From contig DJXD01000132.1 in assembly GCA_002449585.1 (NCBI GenBank), positions 1 to 10,004 on the forward strand: a stretch of 10,004 nt of DNA, read 5' to 3'. Shown in pieces: positions 1 through 6,279 of this stretch. The position numbers and the translations under genes were made by a program. This stretch comes from Ruminococcus sp. UBA7013. GTDB lineage: Bacteria; Bacillota; Clostridia; Oscillospirales; Ruminococcaceae. Within the stretch, counting starts at the first letter, position 1; every line of letters begins with the position of its first letter. The notes under the pieces are model-generated. The model searched no databases and was not told the DNA's origin. It worked only from the letters and a program-made list of their open reading frames with translations.

Positions 1-1
1 G

Positions 2-19
2 TGGGACACACGGGGTTAG
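2..19 (+). CDS. tnpB: Last codons of TnpB (RNA-guided nuclease of IS605 family), 5'-truncated by window edge
   Basis: Only the extreme C-terminus is visible. The frame starting at base 2 reads W-D-T-R-G and then TAG at 17–19. After this stop the same frame still reads YTGTIEQEPNPLAR (44–85), with one further TAG at 29–31. As I recall, this matches the C-terminal tail of longer TnpB proteins from related elements, which supports the choice of frame. A rival frame starting at base 3 stays open to TAG at 96–98 and ends KKPPPL. The tail also overlaps the omega-RNA, so RNA structure constrains its sequence. No catalytic residues are in the window. Confidence 0.45.
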   Translation, partial: WDTRG

Positions 20-83
20 CTTGTTTATGCTTAGTACACTGGTACTATCGAGCAAGAACCAAACCCGTTGGCGAGGGAAGAAG

Positions 84-105
84 CCCCCGCCTCTTTAGGC
101 GGGGG
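84..105 (+). repeat. Terminal hairpin of the IS605-type right end
   Basis: A perfect 9-bp inverted repeat, CCCCCGCCT and AGGCGGGGG, with loop CTTT. In IS200/IS605 elements such imperfect or perfect hairpins near the ends are bound by the TnpA transposase, and the last one also forms the 3' stem of the omega-RNA. It is not followed by a T-run, so it is not a simple terminator. Confidence 0.75.
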
Positions 106-158
106 AGGATGTCACACTGGTATTCCGCAGAAATACAGAAGCCGTATCCGCATGATAG

Positions 159-200
159 AAATCAGCCCCGGAGAGATCCGGAGCTGATTTTTATTATTGT
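159..200. terminator. Probable bidirectional intrinsic terminator between the IS end and alkD
   Basis: Bases 159–172 pair with 177–190 around loop GAGA, with one C/A mismatch (167/182). On the plus strand the stem runs into TTTTTATTATTGTTT, a good U-tract. On the minus strand the stem ends GCTGATTT and continues CTAT, a weaker one. It lies 10 nt past the alkD stop, so it can end the tyrS-alkD transcript and block read-through from the transposon. Confidence 0.7.
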
Positions 201-872
201 TTAAATATATTTGCTTGCTTCTTTTATGCTTAATGGATTCATTTTGGCTTTGTGTTTTTCGATAAATGCCTTGACCCAGACAGGATTTATTTTTGAATAA
301 TCTCGTAGACTCCAGCCAATGGCCTTGTTAATAAAAAATTCTTTGCTTCCGAAATTATTCACAATAATCTGTTGTAACAATTCCGTATTGGTTTTTTCTT
401 TTCTGCCTAACTGATGTAATATTGCAATTCTTCTGATCCAAAAATCTGCATCTCTAGACCAAACAAGCATTAATTCATCAGCCTGACTGTTTCTTAATGC
501 GACAGCACCAACAATATCTTTTGCATATTTATCGATTGTATCCCACCATGATTTTATTTGAATATAGAATTTGATCTTTTCTAAATCATCGTATGCAATA
601 AATGGATGCATTTTTGTTAAGTAATCTACAGCTAAATACTGGAATTCTCTGTGTTCATCCTGATAACAAGCATTGATAAATTCCCAGTCTATACTTTTAT
701 TTTTTTGTTCCGTTTTCAGGAAATCTTTACATATTGCCCTTCGTTCTGGCGTTGCTAGTCCATAAAATAAAAACAAGTTCTGCATATAGGCTGACATTTT
801 CAGGGCGTTTTCATTATTTTGGTGCAATTCAAACAGTTCTTTGATTTTTAAATATTTTTCCATATCATGCAA
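201..872 (-). CDS. alkD: AlkD-type DNA alkylation repair glycosylase
   Basis: A 223-residue HEAT-like-repeat DNA glycosylase. AlkD enzymes remove positively charged N3- and N7-alkylated purines without flipping the base out. Residues matching the Bacillus cereus AlkD active site are visible: W110 and D114 in SWWDTID, R148 in FWIRR, and W187 in KAIGW. REFQYLAVDYL and SKEFFINKAIGW are family hallmarks. Length is close to the family norm (~230). I take the TTG start at 872 because AAGG lies 6 nt before it; ATG at 863 is the alternative, with no good ribosome site but only one base past the tyrS stop. The gene overlaps the end of tyrS by 8 nt and is probably cotranscribed from the T-box promoter. 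It is more AT-rich than tyrS (sample 601–660, 20 of 60 G+C; 1141–1200 in tyrS, 29 of 60) and sits next to a transposon end, which suggests acquisition. Confidence 0.9.
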   Translation of the reverse strand: MHDMEKYLKIKELFELHQNNENALKMSAYMQNLFLFYGLATPERRAICKDFLKTEQKNKSIDWEFINACYQDEHREFQYLAVDYLTKMHPFIAYDDLEKIKFYIQIKSWWDTIDKYAKDIVGAVALRNSQADELMLVWSRDADFWIRRIAILHQLGRKEKTNTELLQQIIVNNFGSKEFFINKAIGWSLRDYSKINPVWVKAFIEKHKAKMNPLSIKEASKYI

Positions 873-2082
873 GTGTTGCCTTGTGGAATACTTTTTTGCC
901 TTTTTTAATGATCACTTCACCATCAATCTTGATTTCCGCTTTTGGATCTGTGATTTTTTCGCCATTGATCGAAATGCCACCCTGTTGAATATTTCTTCTG
1001 CCTTCGGATTTGGTCGGCACAAGATTGCATGCTACAAGCAGATCACAGATATTGATTGTTCCATCTGTAAGCTTATCCGCTGGAATCACGGTAGATGGCA
1101 TATTTTCAGAATTACCGCCGCCGCCAAATACTGCTTTAGCGGCTTCAAGAGCCTTGTCCGCTTCTTCTTTGCCATGGACTAATTCTGTCAGGCTATAAGC
1201 AAGCAGTTCTTTGGCCTTATTGAAGCCTGCGCCTTCGAGATGTGTTTCCATTTCTTCAATTTCTTCGATCGGGATGAATGTGAGCATTTTCATGCATTTA
1301 ATCACATCGGCATCAGCGACATTTCTCCAGTACTGAAAGAATTCATAAGGGCTGGTTTTTTCAGCATCGAGCCATACTGCGCCTTTTTCGGTTTTGCCCA
1401 TTTTTTTCCCTTCGGAATTCAGCAGGAGTGTAATGGTCATAGCATAGGCATCTTTTCCGAGTTTGCGTCTGATCAGCTCTGTACCGCCGAGCATATTTGA
1501 CCATTGATCATCACCGCCAAATTGCATATTACAGCCATAATCTTGATATAATCTATAAAAATCATAGCTCTGCATGATCATATAATTAAATTCCAAGAAT
1601 GTCAGGCCTTTTTCCCATCTTTGCTTATAGCATTCGGCCGCAAGCATTCTGTTGACAGTGAATTGTGCGCCGACTTCTCTTAATAATTCGACATAATTCA
1701 GATTCATGAGCCAGTCAGCATTATTCACAGCAATTGCTTTATCATCAGAAAAATCAATAAAGCGGCTCATCTGTTTTTTAAAGCATTGGATATTATGGGC
1801 GATGGTTTCGGGGGTAAGCATTTTTCTCATATCGGTTTTACCGGAGGGATCGCCAATCATGCCAGTACCGCCGCCGAGTAATACAATAGGCTTATTTCCG
1901 GCCATTTGGAGACGTTTCATCAGGCAGAGAGCCATAAAATGGCCAACATGCAGGGAATCGGCAGTGGGATCAAATCCGATATAGAAAGTTGCTTTTCCGG
2001 CATTAATCAATTCTTCGATTTCTTTTCTATCCGTGAGCTGAGCGAGCAGGCCACGGCGTTCGAGTTCTTCAAAAACGGTCAT
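865..2082 (-). CDS. tyrS: Tyrosyl-tRNA synthetase
   Basis: A 405-residue class I synthetase that charges tRNA-Tyr with tyrosine in the cytoplasm. The HIGH-type motif is HVGH (residues 45–48) within the Rossmann fold. The tyrosine-binding region includes MQSYD (170–174) and GGDDQW (189–194). The KMSKS loop is KMGKT (227–231), an accepted bacterial TyrRS variant. An S4 RNA-binding domain covers about 343–403 (ICDLLVACNLVPTKSEGRR and GGISINGEKI). Full length for the family. The ATG at 2082 has AGGAG at 2091–2095, spacing 8. It lies 24 nt after the small exported-protein gene and downstream of a Tyr-specifier T-box, so expression should rise when uncharged tRNA-Tyr accumulates. alkD follows with an overlap. 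Confidence 0.98.
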   Translation of the reverse strand: MTVFEELERRGLLAQLTDRKEIEELINAGKATFYIGFDPTADSLHVGHFMALCLMKRLQMAGNKPIVLLGGGTGMIGDPSGKTDMRKMLTPETIAHNIQCFKKQMSRFIDFSDDKAIAVNNADWLMNLNYVELLREVGAQFTVNRMLAAECYKQRWEKGLTFLEFNYMIMQSYDFYRLYQDYGCNMQFGGDDQWSNMLGGTELIRRKLGKDAYAMTITLLLNSEGKKMGKTEKGAVWLDAEKTSPYEFFQYWRNVADADVIKCMKMLTFIPIEEIEEMETHLEGAGFNKAKELLAYSLTELVHGKEEADKALEAAKAVFGGGGNSENMPSTVIPADKLTDGTINICDLLVACNLVPTKSEGRRNIQQGGISINGEKITDPKAEIKIDGEVIIKKGKKVFHKATLA

Positions 2083-2106
2083 TATTCATACTCCTTTTTC
2101 AAAATA

Positions 2107-2382
2107 TTATTCTGCTGGGGACAATACCTGATCTGTATTACTAGGAAAGAATTCGACATCACTATAGACAGTATTTCCCAGAATGCGGATTTCTGTCCCA
2201 ATCAGGCGGCCAATGTGGTGATCCTGTGTCCATAGGGTATTTAATTCTGTATAGCTATAAAGCATAGCTTCATACATGACAGTGCCATCCTCTGCATAAG
2301 TGACACGTGGGATCAGCATGGCGATGATGATCACGAGCAATAGCAGGAGGGCTTTTTTTCTGGTTGTTTCATCAATTTTCAA
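2107..2382 (-). CDS. Small exported or membrane-anchored protein of unknown function between T-box and tyrS
   Basis: A 91-residue protein not assigned to a named family. It starts with TTG at 2382, chosen because a strong Shine-Dalgarno GAGGTGA (2387–2393) is well spaced and no ATG gives the full leader. The N-terminus has basic residues (R8, K9, K10), a hydrophobic segment at 11–24 (ALLLLLVIIIAMLI), and T-Y-A before E-D at 31–32, which fits a signal peptidase I site after A30; otherwise it is a single membrane anchor. The remaining ~60 residues contain YEAMLYSYTEL and RLIGTEIRILGNTVYSDVEFF. This reminds me of short hypothetical proteins with an A-x-L-Y-S … G-T-x-x-x-I-L-G pattern in Clostridia, from memory only. 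It has five tyrosines. It lies between the T-box terminator and tyrS, so it should share tyrosine-responsive control. Confidence 0.75.
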   Translation of the reverse strand: MKIDETTRKKALLLLLVIIIAMLIPRVTYAEDGTVMYEAMLYSYTELNTLWTQDHHIGRLIGTEIRILGNTVYSDVEFFPSNTDQVLSPAE

Positions 2383-2386
2383 GCAA

Positions 2387-2393
2387 TCACCTC
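2387..2393 (-). promoter_or_regulatory. Strong ribosome binding site fixing a TTG start
   Basis: GAGGTGA on the minus strand, with the AGG core seven bases before TTG at 2382. It lies just past the T-run of the T-box terminator, so it is on the transcript only when antitermination succeeds. It is the main reason for accepting the TTG start of the 91-residue protein. Confidence 0.75.
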
Positions 2394-2428
2394 AAATAGA
2401 AAACGCCCCTGCATGAATGCAGAGGGCG
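2392..2428 (-). terminator. T-box rho-independent terminator
   Basis: On the minus strand CGCCC+T+CTGCA (2428–2418) pairs with TGCAGGGGCG (2413–2404) around loop TTCA, ten base pairs with one bulged T, followed by TTTTCTATTT. Its 5' arm shares CGCCCTC with the antiterminator, so the two folds exclude each other. Confidence 0.92.
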
Positions 2429-2645
2429 ACTGAATAACCGCTGTACCACCTCAATTTATCCGGCTATAGCCAGATCTTTGGGATGCAATAACGTGCATCA
2501 CTCCGTATTCCCCTACTGAAAGGAGTTCAGGGAATCCGCTCTGGAATGTATTTCAGAAAAATATATTTCATGTCTCGCACCATCCGACAATTCTCTGTAA
2601 ACAGGGATTTTTCTTACTTCTTTCCTTCACAGCGTTTCAGGTATG
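2404..2645 (-). ncRNA. T-box riboswitch leader, tyrosine specific
   Basis: Read on the minus strand, the ~240-nt leader has the usual T-box order. The Stem I start holds GTGAAGGAAAGAAGTAAG (about 2630–2613), followed by an AGAGA bulge-type motif and GGTGCGAGACA. The specifier region AAATACATTCCAGAG places codon TAC (Tyr) at 2548–2550, followed by a purine. The T-box is AGGTGGTACAGCGG at 2438–2451, with TGGT (2445–2448) ready to pair with an ACCA tRNA end. The antiterminator forms from GAGG (2449–2452) with CCTC (2422–2425) and GCG (2439–2441) with CGC (2426–2428), which competes with the terminator. Uncharged tRNA-Tyr should therefore turn on the 91-residue gene, tyrS and alkD. Specifier and downstream gene agree. 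Confidence 0.95.
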
Positions 2646-2650
2646 CATTT

Positions 2651-2679
2651 ATTTTAGCATATTTTTAAGAATTTGTCAA
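2651..2679 (-). promoter_or_regulatory. Sigma-A-type promoter of the T-box/tyrS unit
   Basis: TTGACA (2674–2679), a 17-nt spacer, then TAAAAT (2651–2656): a perfect -35 and one mismatch in the -10. The spacer is AT-rich. Transcription should start near 2644, just before the T-box. The -35 begins five bases after the stop of the preceding 57-residue gene, and I see no terminator between them. Confidence 0.9.
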
Positions 2680-2684
2680 GGGGT

Positions 2685-2858
2685 TTATTCGACAATTTCG
2701 AACATTCCCATCATACCATGTAATTTTGTACCGACATCAGAGCTGAACGGGAGCAGGGCAACTGCTACCGGGAATAATTCCGGATTATCAGCATCTGTCT
2801 GCTGTAACTGGGCATAATCGCCCTGAATGTCAATGATAATATAATCATGCATTTCCAT
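2685..2858 (-). CDS. 57-residue hypothetical protein downstream of recN
   Basis: The frame reads MEMHDYIIIDIQGDYAQLQQ and ends MFEIVE, 57 residues in all. The ATG at 2858 is three bases past the recN stop, and GAGGGGGTG inside the recN end is a well-placed ribosome site, so translation is probably coupled. Features are a hydrophobic beta-like start (YIIIDIQGDYAQLQ), PVAVALLPFSSDVGTKL in the middle and an acidic end (pI looks low). The pattern I-D-x-x-G-D-x-A-x-L … A-x-A-L-L-P … D-V-G-T resembles very short Firmicute proteins (DUF3006-like in general layout), a memory-based suggestion. No signal peptide, cysteines or catalytic motif is seen. It is the last gene of the ispA–recN run. Confidence 0.75.
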   Translation of the reverse strand: MEMHDYIIIDIQGDYAQLQQTDADNPELFPVAVALLPFSSDVGTKLHGMMGMFEIVE

Positions 2859-2861
2859 GCG

Positions 2862-4529
2862 TCACACCCCCTCAATGATTTTTTTCAGTTCTTCACGAGC
2901 ACTTTCCAAAATCAGACTGCTGGGATTTTCGCCGCCCATGATACGGGCAATTTCTCTGACACGGCCATCAAAATCCAGTAAATGCACATTGGTGACAGTT
3001 CTTGAATTTTCATCATGTTTTTCGATCATGAAATGAACATCTGCCATAATAGCGATCTGTGACAGGTGTGTGACACAGAGGACTTGTCTGCTCCGGCTGA
3101 TTTCCCGGAGTTTAAAGCCGATTTTCTGAGCCGCTTTTCCACTGACACCAGTATCAATTTCATCGAAAATCAATGTCGGGATGCTGTCACGGTCAGCAAT
3201 GACGGATTTCAAAGCCAGCATGATTCGGGATAATTCGCCGCCGGATGCAATTTTTGAGATTGGCTTAGGTTCTTCGCCTTTATTGGCGGAGATCAGGAAA
3301 ATAATGCTATCACGTCCCTGAATGGTCAGCTTTCCTTTTTCCTGCTGAACGGTCAGGATAACATTCGGCATATCCAGAAATTTCAATTCTTCAGCGACAC
3401 GTTCAGAAAATCGTTTTCCTGTTTGCTCACGATAATCAGAAAGCGCCTTTGCCTTTTCTGTAACATCTGTGAGCAGAGTTGTTTTCTTTTCTTCCAGTTC
3501 TCTGATTTTTTCTGTATCTTCCTGCATGGAGCTGATTTCCTGCTTTGCATTTTCATAAAGCTGGATTAATTCATCAAAATCACAGAAAAATTCTTTTTCC
3601 AGCTGGATAATTGCCTGATGTCTCTGTTTCAGCTGCTGGGCTTTTTCTTCATCCAAGCTGACAGATTCTGATAGATTCTGCAAATCTTGTGCAATATCTT
3701 TGATTTCAATCAAACAGCTTTGCAATCTTTGCTGAATTTCTTCTGTTGGATAAACATCTTCAATAGCTTCCAGCAAACTCAGTGCAGAACGAATCTGTTC
3801 AGAGACAGCATTATCATTATCAAGCGAAAGAATTCCGGCACTTGCAGAAAGATTATCAATAATTTGTTCTGCATTTTCTGCTTGTCGGAGGGCAGATTCT
3901 ACTTCTTCTTCCTCACCGGGTTTGGGATTCAATGCGCCGATTTCATCAATCTGCCTTTGCAGAATAACGGATCTCTGACGGCGTTTTTGTTCCAGCTGTT
4001 TCAGCTGATTCAGCTCTTTGGCAGTGCTTTGTAATTCTTTGAATGCTTTCTGATAAGCTTCTAAATAAGAATGATCGCCGCCGAATGCGTCAAGTACTTC
4101 TAAATGATGCTCCGGATTCAGCAAAATTTGATTATCATGCTGGCCATGAATAGAGATCAGCAGAATGCCGATTTCTTTCAGTGCTGAGACAGATGCCGTC
4201 TTTCCATTAATCCGGCCTATGCTTCCGCCATTGGCACGGATTTCTCTTGTCAGCGTGATTTGCTGTTCTTCACAAGAAATATTCATTTCTGAAAGCAGCT
4301 GCATCACAGATTCCGGCAGATTGGTAAACAAAGCCGTAACGCTTGCACGATCACAGCCGGTTCTTACCCAGTCTTTTGATACATGCTGTCCTAAGACGGC
4401 TTGAATGCCATGAATCAGGATTGATTTGCCTGCACCCGTTTCGCCGGTGAATACATGAAAGCCATTGTGAAAACTGATTCTTGCCTGTTGAATCACAGCA
4501 AGATTTTCAATATATAATTCTTCTAACAT
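2862..4529 (-). CDS. recN: DNA repair protein RecN (SMC-like ATPase)
   Basis: A 555-residue SMC-like ATPase, near the usual 550–575. RecN binds DNA ends and helps recombinational repair of double-strand breaks. Walker A is GETGAGKS (29–36), after the ENLAVI strand typical of RecN. SIHGQHDNQ (126–134) is the Q-loop region. A helical, Gln/Glu-rich coiled coil runs about 155–375 with its turn near the middle. The ABC signature is IASGGELSRIMLALK (427–441), Walker B is TLIFDEIDTG (452–461), and THLSQIA (487–493) holds the switch histidine. Nothing is missing. The ATG at 4529 has AGGTAGGA upstream, and the gap to nadK is 25 nt. argR, which often sits just before recN in Clostridia, is absent here. 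Confidence 0.98.
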   Translation of the reverse strand: MLEELYIENLAVIQQARISFHNGFHVFTGETGAGKSILIHGIQAVLGQHVSKDWVRTGCDRASVTALFTNLPESVMQLLSEMNISCEEQQITLTREIRANGGSIGRINGKTASVSALKEIGILLISIHGQHDNQILLNPEHHLEVLDAFGGDHSYLEAYQKAFKELQSTAKELNQLKQLEQKRRQRSVILQRQIDEIGALNPKPGEEEEVESALRQAENAEQIIDNLSASAGILSLDNDNAVSEQIRSALSLLEAIEDVYPTEEIQQRLQSCLIEIKDIAQDLQNLSESVSLDEEKAQQLKQRHQAIIQLEKEFFCDFDELIQLYENAKQEISSMQEDTEKIRELEEKKTTLLTDVTEKAKALSDYREQTGKRFSERVAEELKFLDMPNVILTVQQEKGKLTIQGRDSIIFLISANKGEEPKPISKIASGGELSRIMLALKSVIADRDSIPTLIFDEIDTGVSGKAAQKIGFKLREISRSRQVLCVTHLSQIAIMADVHFMIEKHDENSRTVTNVHLLDFDGRVREIARIMGGENPSSLILESAREELKKIIEGV

Positions 4530-4554
4530 GCGAATTCCTACCTGTTCTTAATTT

Positions 4555-5421
4555 TTATACAGTTCCTTTGATGGACTGCATTAATTTCTGATTGACAGAA
4601 TCAAAAAAACTGCTGTGCTTCATGCTGATCAGAGTGATCATATGCTGTGATTTCCGGATTTCCAGCATAGAATCTGCCGGAAATGCGGCTGGTGTTTCGC
4701 CGTCTGCACTCACACAGATCCGCCTTTCCGGATCGGCAGTATGACAGATCGTGATTTTTCTGCTGGAAGATAACAGCAATGGCCTATTAAACAGGGAATG
4801 CGGACAGATTAAAGTCATTTCAATGCAGGATAATTCCGGTTCGATCAAAGGCCCTCCCGCAGATAAAGCATAAGCTGTTGAGCCTGTGGGCGTACTGCAT
4901 ATGATACCATCGGCACGATACTGACCAATCAGAACATGATCAGCAAATACAGAAAAATCAAATACTTTTCCATATAGACCAGAAACAACAATATCATTCA
5001 AGGCAATAAAATCTTGTTGTTTGTCGCCGCTGATCAGAGAAGCCTGTAATAAAATCCGATGGGAATGATGATAATTTCCCTGAAATAAATTTGCAAGCTC
5101 TTCCAGCTGATGCGTTTCCAGTGTCGCCATAAATCCAAGATGGCCGGTATTGATTCCCAGAAGTCTGGCAGATGAGCCAATCATCTGACGGGCACAGCGG
5201 AGCATTGTTCCATCTCCGCCGATCGCAATGACAATATCCGCTTTCTGGATCAATATAGAGAAATCATCATAATGCACATACGGACAGGCTGTAAAATTTT
5301 TTTCATAAGCCTTGTCAATGCTGACAGATCCGCCCAGCGTATGAAGAATATCACAAACTTTTATAGCATATTCCTGTGCACAAGATTTTTGAAAATTCGG
5401 ATAAATCACAAAATGGAGCAT
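4555..5421 (-). CDS. nadK: NAD kinase
   Basis: A 288-residue ATP-dependent NAD kinase (PpnK family) that makes NADP+. The family signature GGDGT spans residues 68–72. NTGHLGF (91–97) follows, then ALND (140–143), then the glycine-rich TPTGSTAYALSAGGP (178–191), and SADGE (238–242) near the C-terminus. The motif after the central strand is usually N-E; here it is N142-D143, a conservative change at a nicotinamide-nucleotide-binding position. Length is typical. The ATG at 5421 has GTGAGGA upstream with about 7–8 nt spacing, and the gene is 15 nt after the phosphoesterase gene. NADPH made from its product serves the MEP pathway and other biosynthesis, but the sequence does not show that this explains the clustering. 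Confidence 0.96.
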   Translation of the reverse strand: MLHFVIYPNFQKSCAQEYAIKVCDILHTLGGSVSIDKAYEKNFTACPYVHYDDFSILIQKADIVIAIGGDGTMLRCARQMIGSSARLLGINTGHLGFMATLETHQLEELANLFQGNYHHSHRILLQASLISGDKQQDFIALNDIVVSGLYGKVFDFSVFADHVLIGQYRADGIICSTPTGSTAYALSAGGPLIEPELSCIEMTLICPHSLFNRPLLLSSSRKITICHTADPERRICVSADGETPAAFPADSMLEIRKSQHMITLISMKHSSFFDSVNQKLMQSIKGTV

Positions 5422-5436
5422 GTTTTTTTCCTCACT

Positions 5437-6279
5437 TCACTGCAAATCAATGATCACTAGTTCAGGGCGATTATAAAACCGGGGGATTTTGGTGGATTCT
5501 CTTGCCAGTCCTCGGCTGACAATCATTGTTATCTCATTTTCTTGATATTCTCCGCCGGCATAGGGAGGGAATATGCCTTGATTTGGAGCATATAATCCAT
5601 TCAGAATGCCGGGAATGCGCCATTGTCCGCCATGGGCATGACCGCACAGCACAAGATCAAAATGCAGGTTTTTATATTCCGGAAACAGTTCCGGCCTGTG
5701 TGATAATAAAATACTATAATTCCCATTCTGACACTGCTGATCTAATAGTTTTAACTGCTGATCTGTTGTTCCGGTATTTGATAATGATAATGCATAGCCA
5801 TCAGGATCATCAACACCACAAAGATTTATTTTTTGCTGGCGGATTTCTATGACTTCCATTTCTCCGGCCAGAATGCTGATATTATAATTTTCCAAAATTT
5901 GCATTTTATTCATGAATGCATCACGAGAACACCAGCATTCATGATTCCCGTTTACATAATAACATGGATATTTTGCAGAAATAGCGGCAATCACTGTTTC
6001 TGTATTTTGATCTGGAAGAACATCATCAAAAATATCTCCGCAAAGTGCGATAATATCCGGCTGTTGCTCATCAATGGCATGAATCAGCGTTTCTTGATTT
6101 TTTCCATATTTGCAGGAATGCAAATCTGTAATCAGGGCGATCCTGACAGGTTCTGTGATCTGTACCGGATCAAGCTGATAATATTTTATTATCATGCGCT
6201 GATCCAGTCCCGGAATGATTACTATCATCAGCAGAATCAGGAGAATTTTTAAAATTCTTTTTTTACGAGCCTTATTCAT
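5437..6279 (-). CDS. Membrane-anchored calcineurin-like metallophosphoesterase (YkuE/YaeI-like)
   Basis: A 280-residue protein with a lysine/arginine-rich N-terminus (residues 3–11) and one hydrophobic segment at about 12–23, probably an uncleaved anchor with the catalytic domain outside the cell. All five metallophosphoesterase motifs are present: D52 and H54 in TDLHS, GD (81–82), GNHE (111–114), H194 in LSHRPE and GHAHGGQ (213–219), so the two-metal site looks intact. The closing ARESTKIPRFYNRPELVII is typical of the YkuE/YaeI subgroup. Substrate unknown; relatives include UDP-diacylglucosamine hydrolases and general phosphodiesterases. The start overlaps the tlyA end by 8 nt, and AAAGGG precedes the ATG. 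Its place between tlyA and nadK is not usual in the operons I know. Confidence 0.93.
   Translation of the reverse strand: MNKARKKRILKILLILLMIVIIPGLDQRMIIKYYQLDPVQITEPVRIALITDLHSCKYGKNQETLIHAIDEQQPDIIALCGDIFDDVLPDQNTETVIAAISAKYPCYYVNGNHECWCSRDAFMNKMQILENYNISILAGEMEVIEIRQQKINLCGVDDPDGYALSLSNTGTTDQQLKLLDQQCQNGNYSILLSHRPELFPEYKNLHFDLVLCGHAHGGQWRIPGILNGLYAPNQGIFPPYAGGEYQENEITMIVSRGLARESTKIPRFYNRPELVIIDLQ

Larger units (their letters stand above)
1..115 (+). mobile_element. Right end of an IS200/IS605-family (TnpB) element, left part outside window
   Basis: The first ~115 bases carry the typical 3' end of an IS605-type element: the end of tnpB, then a perfect GC-rich hairpin (84–92 pairing with 97–105, loop CTTT), then AGGATGTCAC, after which the similarity pattern I recognise stops. 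I place the right boundary at about 115, from memory of related elements, so it could be off by a few bases. These elements are moved as single strands by TnpA and have subterminal hairpins instead of inverted repeats; no target duplication is expected and none is seen. The left end and tnpA, if any, lie outside the window, so autonomy cannot be judged. Confidence 0.75.
1..131 (+). ncRNA. Omega-RNA (TnpB guide RNA) scaffold plus predicted guide, 5' part outside window
   Basis: TnpB proteins use an RNA taken from the 3' end of their own gene and the element's right end, with a guide of about 16 nt from the flanking DNA. Here three nested or successive stems can be drawn. An outer stem pairs 10–14 (ACGGG) with 64–68 (CCCGT), and G15 bulges before T16-T17 pair with A62-A63. 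An inner hairpin pairs 32–37 (TAGTAC) with 42–47 around loop ACTG. The terminal hairpin is 84–92/97–105. If the element ends at 115, the guide would be about 116–131, starting ACTGGTATTCC. The fold is my reading; the guide length is taken from characterised TnpB systems. Confidence 0.55.

Noticed and set aside
84..105. Reading the GC-rich hairpin as an intrinsic terminator
   Set aside because: No T-run follows (AGGATGTCAC instead), and its position fits the transposon end; the true terminator-like hairpin is at 159–190.
1..204. Open frame from the GTG at base 1 (67 residues)
   Set aside because: It runs through the IS605 right end, its terminal hairpin and the terminator. The frame with TnpB-like residues is the one starting at base 2, so this is a by-product of the structured DNA.
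841..2235. Plus-strand frames across tyrS and the 91-residue gene
   Set aside because: They are antisense to tyrS, whose HVGH, KMGKT and S4 motifs are clear. They have no family motifs and no ribosome sites.
3687..4404. Plus-strand frames inside recN
   Set aside because: Antisense to the intact RecN ATPase and low in any protein-like pattern.
5526..6252. Plus-strand frames of 108 and 139 residues opposite the metallophosphoesterase
   Set aside because: They mirror the codon bias of the minus-strand gene, which has all five catalytic motifs; residue content (Ile, His, Phe rich) is typical of antisense shadows.
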